From: CAWUEX02 sp038148375
GTDB taxonomy: Bacteria; Pseudomonadota; Alphaproteobacteria; Rhodospirillales; Rhodospirillaceae
NCBI GenBank assembly: GCA_038148375.1
Contig: JAYQVH010000010.1
Location: 1-64,000, forward strand
DNA: 64,000 nt
Direction of reading: 5' to 3'
Positions 26,210 through 34,335 of this stretch are shown piece by piece. The notes under the pieces were generated by a model. The model had not been told where the DNA came from and did no database searches. It was given only the letters and a program-made list of their open reading frames with translations. Position 1 is the first letter of the stretch, and each line of letters opens with the position of its first letter. The translations under genes were made by a program, and so were the position numbers.

Positions 26210-27493
26210 CTATTCAGCCGCGATAGAGACCGCGCCGCCCTCAGGCGGGACAATGCGAAGACCGACTTCGCAGCTGTTGAATGGATCGCAGCCATCCGCG
26301 GAGACCCGCACGGTGTCTTCCAGATGCATATTGCCCCAGCCGACTTCGTAGTAGGGCATGTCAATGGTGAACACCATATTCTCCTGAAACACGAATTCGC
26401 CCTGCGACCCCGGCATCATCGGACCGATGGGCAACGGATGGTCGGTGTGTTCGAGACCGAGGGAGTGCGGCGTGCAGATGAAAAAACCGGGGAATCCCAT
26501 TTTCCGCATTTCTGCGATCACGCGCTCTGTCATCTCACGGCCCTTCATGCCCGGCTTGATCATGTCGTAGGCGATTTCACACCCTTTGCGCATGATCTTA
26601 TTGCGCTTGAGCATTTCGTCCGTCGGCGCGCCGCAAATCGCGGTGCGCCCCATGTCGCCGTGATAATGCTTGTATTCACAAAGTCCATCGAAGGTGATGA
26701 GCTGGTTCTCTTTCACTTTCGATTTGCGTTTGCCCATCGAGCCGGTAGACAGATACACGCCCTTGCCGCCGCGCTTGGCGAGTTCGGTATTGTAGATGAT
26801 TTCGAGCTCGTCCTGGTCCATGCCGACATGGAGCGATGAAATCGCGGTGTTGACGGACTCTTCGTTCATGGCCGCGGCCTGGCGCAGGATGTCGAGTTCG
26901 TCCGGCGACTTCACCATGCGGATTTCACGGAAGATGGTCGTCGCCTCCACGCCCTTGATGTCCGGCAGCCCGATCTCGTGCAGCCAGGGGATGACGCGCG
27001 GATCGTCGATGCCGACCTTCGCCTTTTCCAGGCCCGCGTCCTTCAACGCTTTCTTCAGGGCATAGAGCGGATTGACGGAGTACGAGCCCTTGGATTTTTC
27101 CACATGGGCGAGATATTCCTCGTCGGACTGCGACAGCTTTCCTTCGCTCACCGGCCAGCGCATACCTTCCTGCACCGCCTCGGGCTCCTCGGTGTCCGGA
27201 TCGAAGTCGCGGCGGTCGGAGTAAATCGGATGGGTAAAGCCGCAGACATTCGGAACCCACGTCGCACCCGGCGTTTCGAAAAAGCGCAGCGTGGCGACAG
27301 CGGTTTCCACCAAGCCCGCGGGCGCGTCTTCCTTGCGCGGCAGCACCGCGTAATTGAAGAACAGGCGCCGCATGCGCATGAGCGGGCCCCAATAGTCGGT
27401 CAGATAGTAGATGTTGATCTGATTGACCGCGACCAGGCCATCGAGGCCGTGCTTGTCCATGATGTCGTAGGCGCGTGGTTTATTGAGCAGCAT
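26210..27493 (-). CDS. M24 family metallopeptidase-like (creatinase / Xaa-Pro dipeptidase fold)
   Basis: A 427-residue pita-bread-fold hydrolase. The metal ligands can be followed: Asp in ITFDGL, Asp in HGDMGRT, His in TPHSLGLEH and Glu in NMHLEDTVRV. The expected first C-terminal Glu (EPG in most members) is replaced by Asp in FTIDMPYY, a conservative change. The N-terminal creatinase-like domain begins at LLNKPRAYDIM. The family includes proline dipeptidases, creatinase, ectoine hydrolase and DMSP lyase, so peptide cleavage should not be assumed. The ATG at that N-terminus was chosen over a longer non-conserved extension. It sits between the ADH and TPP genes, within one likely operon. Confidence 0.82.
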   Translation of the reverse strand: MLLNKPRAYDIMDKHGLDGLVAVNQINIYYLTDYWGPLMRMRRLFFNYAVLPRKEDAPAGLVETAVATLRFFETPGATWVPNVCGFTHPIYSDRRDFDPDTEEPEAVQEGMRWPVSEGKLSQSDEEYLAHVEKSKGSYSVNPLYALKKALKDAGLEKAKVGIDDPRVIPWLHEIGLPDIKGVEATTIFREIRMVKSPDELDILRQAAAMNEESVNTAISSLHVGMDQDELEIIYNTELAKRGGKGVYLSTGSMGKRKSKVKENQLITFDGLCEYKHYHGDMGRTAICGAPTDEMLKRNKIMRKGCEIAYDMIKPGMKGREMTERVIAEMRKMGFPGFFICTPHSLGLEHTDHPLPIGPMMPGSQGEFVFQENMVFTIDMPYYEVGWGNMHLEDTVRVSADGCDPFNSCEVGLRIVPPEGGAVSIAAE

Positions 27494-27519
27494 GGCGCGG
27501 TCTCTCTGAATGCGACGGC

Positions 27520-28647
27520 TTATGGAAAGACGATGACCTGACGCACGGTCTCGCCGGCATCGAGGCGGTCGAAAGCGGCATTGATGTCTTCGAGCGCGAT
27601 GCGGTCGGACATCAGGCGGTCGACCGGCAGCTTGCCTTGCTTGTAGAGATCGATGTAACGCGGGATATCGCGCACCGGCACGCAACTGCCGATGTAGCTG
27701 CCTTTAAGCGTGCGCTCTTCTCCGACCAGCTGCACCGGCGGCAGCTGCATGCGTTTCTCCGGATGGGGCAAACCGGCGGTCACGGTTTCGCCGCCGCGCG
27801 CGGTGATGGCCCAGGCCAATTCGAGCGCCGGCACCGAACCGGCCATTTCGAAGGCGTAGTCGACGCCGCCGCCGGTGAGCTCCTTAATTTTAGCAACGGC
27901 ATCCGCATCCGACGCATTGACCGCATCGGTGGCCCCCAACTGACGGGCAAGGTCGAGTTTGTCATCGCGCAAGTCGACGGCGACGATCTGCTTTGCCCCC
28001 GCCAGAACCGCGCCCAGCAGGGAATTCAATCCGACCCCGCCGAGGCCGATGACGGCGACGCGCGAGCCTGGCTCCACCTTCGCCGTGTTGAGCACCGCGC
28101 CGACACCGGTGATGACGGCGCAGCCGAACAGCGCGGCTTCCTCGAAGGTCAAGCTGGGATCGACCTTGACGCAGGACGTCTCGCTGACAACGGCGTGGTC
28201 GGCAAAGGCGGACACACCGAGGTGATGGTGAATGTCGTCGCCGTCTTGGTGCAAACGGCGATTGCCCGACACCAGTGTGCCGGCGACATTCGCGGCGGCG
28301 CCGGGTTCGCACAGCGCGGGACGCCCCTCGGCGCACGGCACGCAGTGGCCGCAGCTGGGCACGAACACGAGCACGACGTGATCGCCCTCCTTGAAGCGGG
28401 TCACTCCCTCGCCGATCTGTTTGACGATCCCCGCCGCTTCATGGCCCAGAGCCATCGGCGTCGGACGGGGCCGGCTGCCGTTGATCACCGACAGGTCGGA
28501 GTGACACAGGCCCGCGGCTTTGATTTGCACGAGCAATTCGCCGGGGCCCGGCGGATCGAGCTCCAACGTTTCGATTTTCAGCGGGCGACTCTCCGCGAAC
28601 GGCGCAGACGCGCCCATTTTGTGCAAGACCGCAGCCTTGATCTGCAT
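27520..28647 (-). CDS. Zinc-dependent alcohol dehydrogenase (class III-like)
   Basis: A 375-residue MDR-superfamily dehydrogenase that interconverts an alcohol and its aldehyde with NAD(P). The catalytic zinc ligands are Cys in AAGLCHSD, His/Glu in ALGHEAAG and a Cys in LFGCAVITG; the structural zinc cluster has four Cys in SCGHCVPCAEGRPALC. The cofactor loop is VIGLGGVGLNSL, followed by an Asp (VDLRD) that favours NAD over NADP. A strong GGAGGG precedes the chosen ATG. It is the first gene of the minus-strand operon with M24 and two TPP enzymes, suggesting that an alcohol or aldehyde is one of the pathway intermediates. Confidence 0.92.
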   Translation of the reverse strand: MQIKAAVLHKMGASAPFAESRPLKIETLELDPPGPGELLVQIKAAGLCHSDLSVINGSRPRPTPMALGHEAAGIVKQIGEGVTRFKEGDHVVLVFVPSCGHCVPCAEGRPALCEPGAAANVAGTLVSGNRRLHQDGDDIHHHLGVSAFADHAVVSETSCVKVDPSLTFEEAALFGCAVITGVGAVLNTAKVEPGSRVAVIGLGGVGLNSLLGAVLAGAKQIVAVDLRDDKLDLARQLGATDAVNASDADAVAKIKELTGGGVDYAFEMAGSVPALELAWAITARGGETVTAGLPHPEKRMQLPPVQLVGEERTLKGSYIGSCVPVRDIPRYIDLYKQGKLPVDRLMSDRIALEDINAAFDRLDAGETVRQVIVFP

Positions 28648-28782
28648 GCATCCCTCCGGTTGATTTGGCGCCGGGTGAACCCCGGTTTGGTCCCGGCATT
28701 GTAGACACTCGGCAGGGCATGCCAAGATGACGCGTCACTGTAGCCGCCGTGGGCACGTCCGCTGAACGCGACCGATCACTCT

Positions 28783-29802
28783 ATGCACTCTTTTACCTGG
28801 TATATCGCACTGGCCCTGCTGTTCGCGGTTGCCATTATTGTTGCGCTACCGAGCGACGGGGCCGAGCCGGAACCTGTCGGAGTCGTCGGCGCGGCGACCT
28901 TCCCCGGCGATATCGGCGAGCAAATCTGGCTGGAATACGAACAGACGGTTCTGGACCGGTCAGACGGTCAAATGCCGCTGCGCATGCTGATCTATGGCGA
29001 GACCGGCGGCGAGGAAAGCCGCATGCCGGCACTGTTGCGGGGCCGGGTGCACATTTCAAGCTTTAGCGATTCGGGCATGTCGCGGGTCGTGCCGGAATTC
29101 GGCCTGCTAACCGCGCCGTTTCTGTTCGACTCCCTGGAGGAAGTGCACTTCGTAACCGATAACTTTTTACGCGAGCCCTACGCGGAGCTGGCCGCGGACA
29201 GCGGCTTTGTGCTCCTGAACTGGCAAGATGTCGGCTGGCTCAACCTCTTCGGCGGCAAACCGCTTCTCAAGCCGCAGGACACAGTCGGCTACCGCATGCG
29301 GTCTTTACAGTCTTCGGCATCGATTTTGTTTTTGCAGGCCATCGGCGCGGATGTGATTCACATTCCGCGCACGGATTTGGTGTCGAGCTTGCAGACGGGA
29401 CTCGTCGACGGCGGCGAGTCCAGCCTGGTGCTCTACGCCCGCGGCGGCGAAGCGGACTACGCACCCCATATGACACGGACACGCCACGCGCGGCAATTCG
29501 GCTTCAGTGTCGTCAACCGGCGCTGGTTCGAGCGCCTGCCGCCCGAGCAGCAGGACATCATCGACACCAGTTTTGGACCGGAGTCCGCGCAGCGGCAGAT
29601 GGCCCTCGACCTGATGCGTGAGGAAGAACGGCGCCTGATCGAAATGGGCAAGCAGATTCATGAATTGACGGACGCGCAGCGAGCCCGGTTTCGCGACGCG
29701 GCGCTGCCCAATCAGCGCAAGCTGGTCGACGAGATCGGCGGCCGCGCCCCGGAGATCATGACTCTGATCCAAGCGGGCAAGGAAGCCTTCGCCCAGCAGT
29801 AA
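28783..29802 (+). CDS. TRAP transporter substrate-binding protein (DctP-like), orphan
   Basis: A 339-residue periplasmic DctP-family protein with an N-terminal hydrophobic export segment (YIALALLFAVAIIVALP). Family marks include VVPEFGLLTAPFLFDS, the basic residue region YRMRSLQSS that in DctP contacts a carboxylate, and SLQTGLVDGGESS. TRAP systems import organic acids driven by Na+, but DctQ and DctM genes do not adjoin; only one membrane pair exists in the window, about 11 kb away. Divergent from the ADH operon, so it may bring in a precursor of that pathway. Its stop is 6 bases before the facing small gene. Confidence 0.85.
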   Translation: MHSFTWYIALALLFAVAIIVALPSDGAEPEPVGVVGAATFPGDIGEQIWLEYEQTVLDRSDGQMPLRMLIYGETGGEESRMPALLRGRVHISSFSDSGMSRVVPEFGLLTAPFLFDSLEEVHFVTDNFLREPYAELAADSGFVLLNWQDVGWLNLFGGKPLLKPQDTVGYRMRSLQSSASILFLQAIGADVIHIPRTDLVSSLQTGLVDGGESSLVLYARGGEADYAPHMTRTRHARQFGFSVVNRRWFERLPPEQQDIIDTSFGPESAQRQMALDLMREEERRLIEMGKQIHELTDAQRARFRDAALPNQRKLVDEIGGRAPEIMTLIQAGKEAFAQQ

Positions 29803-29808
29803 AGCGCT

Positions 29809-30180
29809 TTACTCGGCTGCGGTCTTATCGTCGTTGGCGAACTGATCGACCAACGCCTCATAGGGGTCGGCACCGTCTGCCGGCTCATCCTGCTTGATTG
29901 CGATGATACGGAACACACGCTCCAGCAATGCCGCGCGCCGGGTCTCGCGTGCATCCTCGACATCGTCGTCAGGCTCGTAGGCGTCGACCTCTTCAGGCGT
30001 CGCTACCTTGCCGGCCCTGGCCAGCTGCTCATGGGCGTCGAGGCGGTCGCGCACGACCGAGACCTCCTGCACCAAGGCAATGACCATGGCTAGCAGCTTG
30101 TCGGACTCGGGGTTGTCGAGGAAAAACGGACGCCGGCCTTTGGCTGTGCGCTGGCGCGGTTTCGCTTTGGTCTCAGGCAT
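29809..30180 (-). CDS. Conserved small acidic/helical protein of unknown function
   Basis: A 123-residue soluble protein, unrecognised. It has a basic N-terminus (KAKPRQRTAKGRR), a helix that looks amphipathic (LLAMVIALVQEVSVVRDRLDAHEQLA, residues 29-54, with coiled-coil-like heptads), an acidic middle (YEPDDDVEDARE) and a second helix ARRAALLERVFRII-like (the string is RRAALLERVFRIIAI). No signal peptide. It faces the TRAP binding protein, tail to tail, and its start is 118 bases from the divergent methyltransferase. A helical scaffold or regulator is possible, not shown. Confidence 0.6.
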   Translation of the reverse strand: MPETKAKPRQRTAKGRRPFFLDNPESDKLLAMVIALVQEVSVVRDRLDAHEQLARAGKVATPEEVDAYEPDDDVEDARETRRAALLERVFRIIAIKQDEPADGADPYEALVDQFANDDKTAAE

Positions 30181-30304
30181 ATCATGCGCTCCCCAGCCGG
30201 ACGGGCTCGCCCAGGCTTTGATCCATCAACTGTGATGGGTTTAGTATGGGCCGATCAGCCGCCGGGGTTCCAGACCTCTGCGCCAGACCTACCGGAGAAT
30301 GACC

Positions 30305-31414
30305 ATGCGCAACAATTCCGATCACGCCATGTTCCCGACCGCCACACACGACGAACAGGCGGCACAGGGCTTCGTGAAAACGTTGCGCGTGTTCAGCACC
30401 CGCAACTTCCTAGCCGCCAACGGCGCGCTGCTGAGAGATAAGGGTCTTTCAAACGCAGACGCCGCACCGAGCCGTCGCGATTTGCGCGAGGCTTTGGAAG
30501 ATGAGCCAGAAAACCAATGGTGGAGCGCGATGCTACGTACCACTCAGGAAGTGCTGTACGACACCGTTGGCCCGACCATTGAGCGCCAACTGCCGGACCT
30601 GATTGACCGCGCCAATGCGATGCGCGGCAAACTTGGTTCGCTGACGTTGGATGAGAGCGTCGAGGTTCCACCCTATCTGGCCGCGGTCGACATGCACTGC
30701 AAACCGGGCAGCTACCAGCAAGAGATGGTGCCCGACGACGTTTTTGCCGGCGCGGAGTTCGACCGCACCTTCCGTCTCTATTCGATGGGCGGCCTCGGGC
30801 CCAATCTGGATGACATGGGGCATACCCTGATTGCCTGGCTGCGCAATCAGTTTGGGGAGACCAGGCCCAAGCGCATCCTCGACATGGGCTGCACGGTTGG
30901 CCATTCGACCCTGCCCTACTGCGACGTGTTCCCGGACGCCGAAGTGCACGCCATCGACGTCGCTGCGACGTGCCTGCGCTACGCCCACGCCCGCGCCATA
31001 GCCATGGGCAAGGAAGTTCATTTCTCGCAACAGAACGCGGAACATACGAATTTCGAGGACGGCAGTTTCGATCTGGTTGTCTCGCACGTGATGATGCACG
31101 AGACATCGCGCCGGGCGATCCGTGCCATCTTCAAGGAATGCCACCGTCTTCTCGCCCCCGGCGGCATCATGATTCACATGGACGGTATCTGCCCCAGCGA
31201 TCCGCTACAGAAGTATTACGCCGACTGGCAGGCGGTATATAACAACGAGCCATACCTCGGCACCGTCCAGGACGAGGACTTCATGGCGATCTCCACCCAG
31301 GCCGGATTTTCGGCAGACAACGTCACCCTCGGCGAGGCGGTGTCGCAGTTTCAAACCGGCGCCAACGACGATCGTCCTGTGCGCAGCTATCAGGTGGTAT
31401 GCGCGCAAAAATAA
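30305..31414 (+). CDS. SAM-dependent methyltransferase (class I)
   Basis: A 369-residue protein with a non-catalytic N-terminal part of about 170 residues and then a class I methyltransferase fold. Motif I is LDMGCTVGHS, the acidic loop AIDVAATCLRYA, motif IV SFDLVVSHVMMHE and the post-motif strand LLAPGGIMIH. The methylated substrate cannot be told. I start at ATG 30305 since GGAG lies seven bases before it; an upstream ATG is only one base from that site. Its end overlaps the following TRAP binding protein, which suggests cotranscription. Confidence 0.8.
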   Translation: MRNNSDHAMFPTATHDEQAAQGFVKTLRVFSTRNFLAANGALLRDKGLSNADAAPSRRDLREALEDEPENQWWSAMLRTTQEVLYDTVGPTIERQLPDLIDRANAMRGKLGSLTLDESVEVPPYLAAVDMHCKPGSYQQEMVPDDVFAGAEFDRTFRLYSMGGLGPNLDDMGHTLIAWLRNQFGETRPKRILDMGCTVGHSTLPYCDVFPDAEVHAIDVAATCLRYAHARAIAMGKEVHFSQQNAEHTNFEDGSFDLVVSHVMMHETSRRAIRAIFKECHRLLAPGGIMIHMDGICPSDPLQKYYADWQAVYNNEPYLGTVQDEDFMAISTQAGFSADNVTLGEAVSQFQTGANDDRPVRSYQVVCAQK

Positions 31415-32445
31415 TGCGGGCGGCGTTCGCCCTCTGCGCGTTCGTCCATTCCCTCTCAGGACCGGTCTCGGCACAGGAGACGGTCAACATCGTTGCGCTG
31501 GTCCCGGGCGAAGGCCAGTTGCGCGATAAATTTTTGGGCACTGAACAGCGTTTGGAATCCGGCTGGGGAGCGCCCGTCGATGTCGTATTGCTGATCGACG
31601 GACAGGTCGGCACCGAAGAAAGCATGGCGACGACCGTGCGCCGCGGCCGGGCCCACATATCGATGCTGAGCACGCCCGGCATCTCCGCCGCCATCCCGGA
31701 ATTGAGCCTGTTGATGTCTCCGTATTTGTTCGATTCCTTTGAAGAGGCGGACTTCGTGCTCGACACCCATGTCGAGCCGATGGTGCGCGAAATGTTCACG
31801 GACAAGGGCCTAACCTTTCTCCATTGGATCGACTCCGGCTGGTTCAACGTGTTTTCGCAAAGCCCCATACGTGTGCCGGCGGATGCGGCAGGTTTGCGCA
31901 TGCGCGCAGCAGGCGGTCCGGCAGCACGGGCGTTTCTTCAAGCCATTGGCGCGGATGTCGCGCAGCTGCCATTTGCCGATCTGGTGCCGGGATTGCAGAC
32001 CGGCATGCTCGCCGGCGGGGCAACCAACACGGCGATGTATCGCACGGTTTCGCTCTATGAATTGGCACCCTACATCACGCTCACACGTCACGGCCTCAAT
32101 CCCGGAGCAGTGTTTGCCAACAAGGTCTGGCTTGAAGGTTTGACAGGCGTGCAGCAAGAGACCGTTAAACTCGGCATATCGCCAACGTGGAAGGTACGCG
32201 CTGACGTCCGCGCTGAGGGAGAAGACGCCCTAGCGTACTCCGCCGCACACGGCGCGACCGTACTTGAACTGACGCCGAACGAACGCGCGCTTTGGAAAGC
32301 GGCGGCGGCCGGAACGCACCGCGCTCTGATCGATGAAATCGGCGGCGATGCGGCGCGGCTTTATGATTTAATTCAGGAAGGTAAGTCCGCCTTCGCCGCC
32401 GGCGTTTCCGGCATCGGCGCGGACGACAGTACGGCCTCACGGTAA
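31399..32445 (+). CDS. TRAP transporter substrate-binding protein (DctP-like), orphan
   Basis: A 348-residue DctP-family protein with signal peptide (AAFALCAFVHSLSGPVSA). Conserved blocks are IPELSLLMSPYLFDS, LRMRAAGGPAARAF and LVPGLQTGMLAGG. It overlaps the end of the methyltransferase by 16 bases; an alternative start at ATG 31414 would overlap it by one base (TAATG) and still leave a good signal. No permease genes adjoin. The last 73 bases overlap the facing EamA transporter. Ligand unknown; the region is a paralogue of the other three binding proteins of the window. Confidence 0.84.
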   Translation: MRAKIMRAAFALCAFVHSLSGPVSAQETVNIVALVPGEGQLRDKFLGTEQRLESGWGAPVDVVLLIDGQVGTEESMATTVRRGRAHISMLSTPGISAAIPELSLLMSPYLFDSFEEADFVLDTHVEPMVREMFTDKGLTFLHWIDSGWFNVFSQSPIRVPADAAGLRMRAAGGPAARAFLQAIGADVAQLPFADLVPGLQTGMLAGGATNTAMYRTVSLYELAPYITLTRHGLNPGAVFANKVWLEGLTGVQQETVKLGISPTWKVRADVRAEGEDALAYSAAHGATVLELTPNERALWKAAAAGTHRALIDEIGGDAARLYDLIQEGKSAFAAGVSGIGADDSTASR

Positions 32446-33305
32446 ACAACGAAGACACCGGCTGCGGTAATCAGCGCCATACCGACAAACGCCCACCGAT
32501 CCTGCAATTCGCCAAAGAACAGCCAGCCGAACAGCACCGCCCAGAGCAAGCCGGAGTATTCCAGCGGCGCCAGCACCGGTGGCGAGGCAAACCGGAACGC
32601 AAGCGTCAGACACAAATGGCCGAGACCGGCACAGACGCCGACGAAGAGCATCGCCGACCAGGCGATCGTGTCCGGCTGTGTCCAGCCGAACGGCGATAAG
32701 ACACTCGAGACGACAAATATCCCGATCAATGGATAGTACGTGAGCGATGCCAGCGACTCACGCTCCCGGTTGGCACGATTGGATAGAATGAGCATGGCGT
32801 ACCCGAACGCGACCATCACGGCGAGCAGAGAGACCGGATGGAACACGCCAAAGCCGGGGCGAACGATAATCAGCATGCCGACGAAACCAACTCCGACTGC
32901 AATCCAGCGGCGCAGTCCGACTTTTTCCCCCAGTAGCGGCGCTGAAAGTGCAGTGATCATCAGAGGCGACATCATCACAATTGCCGCAAGATCGGCGAGC
33001 TTCATGTAGCGCAGAGCGAAAAACCACGTGTAGCTGATGATCAGCATCAGTGCCGTGCGCCACACGTGGACCAGTGGGCGGGACGTGCGTAACGCGCTCA
33101 AGCCGCCATGGTGCCAGATCAGCGGCGACAGGGTCAGCATCGCGGCAATGCTGCGAATGAAATTCACCTGCTGCAGGCTGTAATCGGCAACGGCCCATTT
33201 CACAGCCGTATCCATGGCGGTCATGGTCAGCATGGCGCCGAGCATCAGACCGATGCCGAAAGGCCGGTTCTCTCCGGCGGACTGGGACGCGGCAGATGCG
33301 GACAT
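32373..33305 (-). CDS. EamA/DMT superfamily transporter
   Basis: A 310-residue inner-membrane protein with ten hydrophobic segments in two internally similar halves, each an EamA domain (first half MTMDTAVKWAVADYSLQQ region, second half about 160-295). Members move small metabolites such as amino acids, nucleotide sugars or S-adenosylmethionine; the substrate is not indicated. Its cytoplasmic C-terminal tail (AKADLPS) overlaps the 3' end of the convergent TRAP binding protein. The adjacent FkbM gene is divergent, 63 bases away. Confidence 0.86.
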   Translation of the reverse strand: MSASAASQSAGENRPFGIGLMLGAMLTMTAMDTAVKWAVADYSLQQVNFIRSIAAMLTLSPLIWHHGGLSALRTSRPLVHVWRTALMLIISYTWFFALRYMKLADLAAIVMMSPLMITALSAPLLGEKVGLRRWIAVGVGFVGMLIIVRPGFGVFHPVSLLAVMVAFGYAMLILSNRANRERESLASLTYYPLIGIFVVSSVLSPFGWTQPDTIAWSAMLFVGVCAGLGHLCLTLAFRFASPPVLAPLEYSGLLWAVLFGWLFFGELQDRWAFVGMALITAAGVFVVYREAVLSSAPMPETPAAKADLPS

Positions 33306-33368
33306 AAAAAGGGCTCACTCAAAAGCGGTGCCGTGTGGTACCCGCCACGACGTGCTATCACAAGAGCC

Positions 33369-34124
33369 ATGACAACCGGCGAGCCCTACTTTCCCGCGTT
33401 CACGCCCGGCGAATGGCTGAAATTTTACCTGATTCCGCCCGGCCTTTACGTCCAATACCTCGACAGCAAGCACCGCAGGACAGGCGAGGCGGAACTGCGT
33501 CTGCTGGCAGAAATCGTCCCGGCTGACCGCGTCGCTATTGATGTTGGCGCCAACAAGGGCGTTTACACTCGCGCGCTGGCGCGCATCGCCAGCCACGTCC
33601 ATGCCTTCGAACCCAATCCTAAAGCGTTCCGCTGGCTCAACCGCGCCTTGCCGAAAAACGTCTCAGCCCATCCTTTGGCGCTCTCGGACCGCGACGGTCG
33701 GACGGATATGTACGTGCCGAAACGCGGTCGCGGGTTCTCCAACCAGATGGGATCGCTGAGCCCCGCGCGCGCAGCCGATCCGCACGGACAAATTTCAGTC
33801 GACGCACGCACCCTGGATGCCTGCGCGTTTTCCAACGTCGGGTTTATTAAGATCGATGTCGAGGGTTTCGAGATGCAGGTTCTGGCCGGTGCACGCGGCA
33901 CCATCGCGCATTTCAAACCGGTGCTGCTGATCGAACTTGAAGAAAGGCACACGGACCGCAAGATCGAGGATCTGATCGGCGACGTTGCCGCCTTTGGGTA
34001 CAGCGCGCACTTCGTTGACGGCGGCGGCATCAAACCGATCGCCGCGTTCGACCCCGAGACCCGCCACCGCAACTGCGCGACAAAAGACGACTACGTGTTC
34101 AATTTCATATTTCAGCCCCTCTAA
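33369..34124 (+). CDS. FkbM family methyltransferase
   Basis: A 251-residue SAM methyltransferase of the FkbM family, whose members often methylate sugars or lipids in surface polysaccharides and polyketides. The nucleotide loop IDVGANKGVYTRALA, the acidic AFEPNPKAF strand and the family-specific IKIDVEGFEMQVL catalytic region are clear, with LIELEERH after. The open frame extends upstream, but the ATG after CAAGAGCC at 33369 begins the conserved part (EPYFPAFTPGEW). A weak terminator follows. Its substrate cannot be told. Confidence 0.87.
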   Translation: MTTGEPYFPAFTPGEWLKFYLIPPGLYVQYLDSKHRRTGEAELRLLAEIVPADRVAIDVGANKGVYTRALARIASHVHAFEPNPKAFRWLNRALPKNVSAHPLALSDRDGRTDMYVPKRGRGFSNQMGSLSPARAADPHGQISVDARTLDACAFSNVGFIKIDVEGFEMQVLAGARGTIAHFKPVLLIELEERHTDRKIEDLIGDVAAFGYSAHFVDGGGIKPIAAFDPETRHRNCATKDDYVFNFIFQPL

Positions 34125-34203
34125 TTCGAGGCTGGACGCTGCACGAAGGGGCTGGTAAGCCAAAACCCATGATCGGTTTGAATGTCATCGCCCGAATTAT
34201 GAA

Positions 34204-34234
34204 CCCGGCTCTCTAAGGATATCCGGGCGTTTTT
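34204..34234 (+). terminator. Possible weak terminator after the FkbM gene
   Basis: A 5-base-pair inverted repeat CCCGG (34204-34208) with CCGGG (34223-34227) encloses a 14-base loop and is followed by CG and five T. The stem is short, so this is a candidate only. Confidence 0.35.
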
Positions 34235-34272
34235 CGTGCCTTCTTGTCATTCTTTTCGGGAGACCGGCGATC

Positions 34273-34335
34273 ATGATCCCAGCCGATACACTTCATATTG
34301 ATCCTTACACCGCAGCCGCGAGAGGTGCGTCATGA
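34273..34335 (+). CDS. Twenty-codon upstream mini-ORF coupled to ilvA
   Basis: An ATG at 34273 with GGGAG ten bases upstream opens a 20-codon frame (MIPADTLHIDPYTAAARGAS). Its TGA stop overlaps the threonine ammonia-lyase ATG as ATGA (34332-34335). The arrangement suggests translational coupling. The peptide has two Ile and two Thr but no run of branched-chain codons, so a classical attenuation leader is not supported. No downstream terminator-antiterminator pair was seen. Whether it is translated is unknown. Confidence 0.4.
   Translation: MIPADTLHIDPYTAAARGAS

Noticed and set aside
27637..28704. A 355-codon frame opposite the alcohol dehydrogenase.
   Set aside because: Shadow of a gene with readable zinc ligands; no recognisable fold in the antisense product.
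34125..34331. A branched-chain amino acid attenuator upstream of ilvA.
   Set aside because: The mini-ORF lacks a run of Ile, Val or Leu codons and no alternative terminator/antiterminator folds were found.
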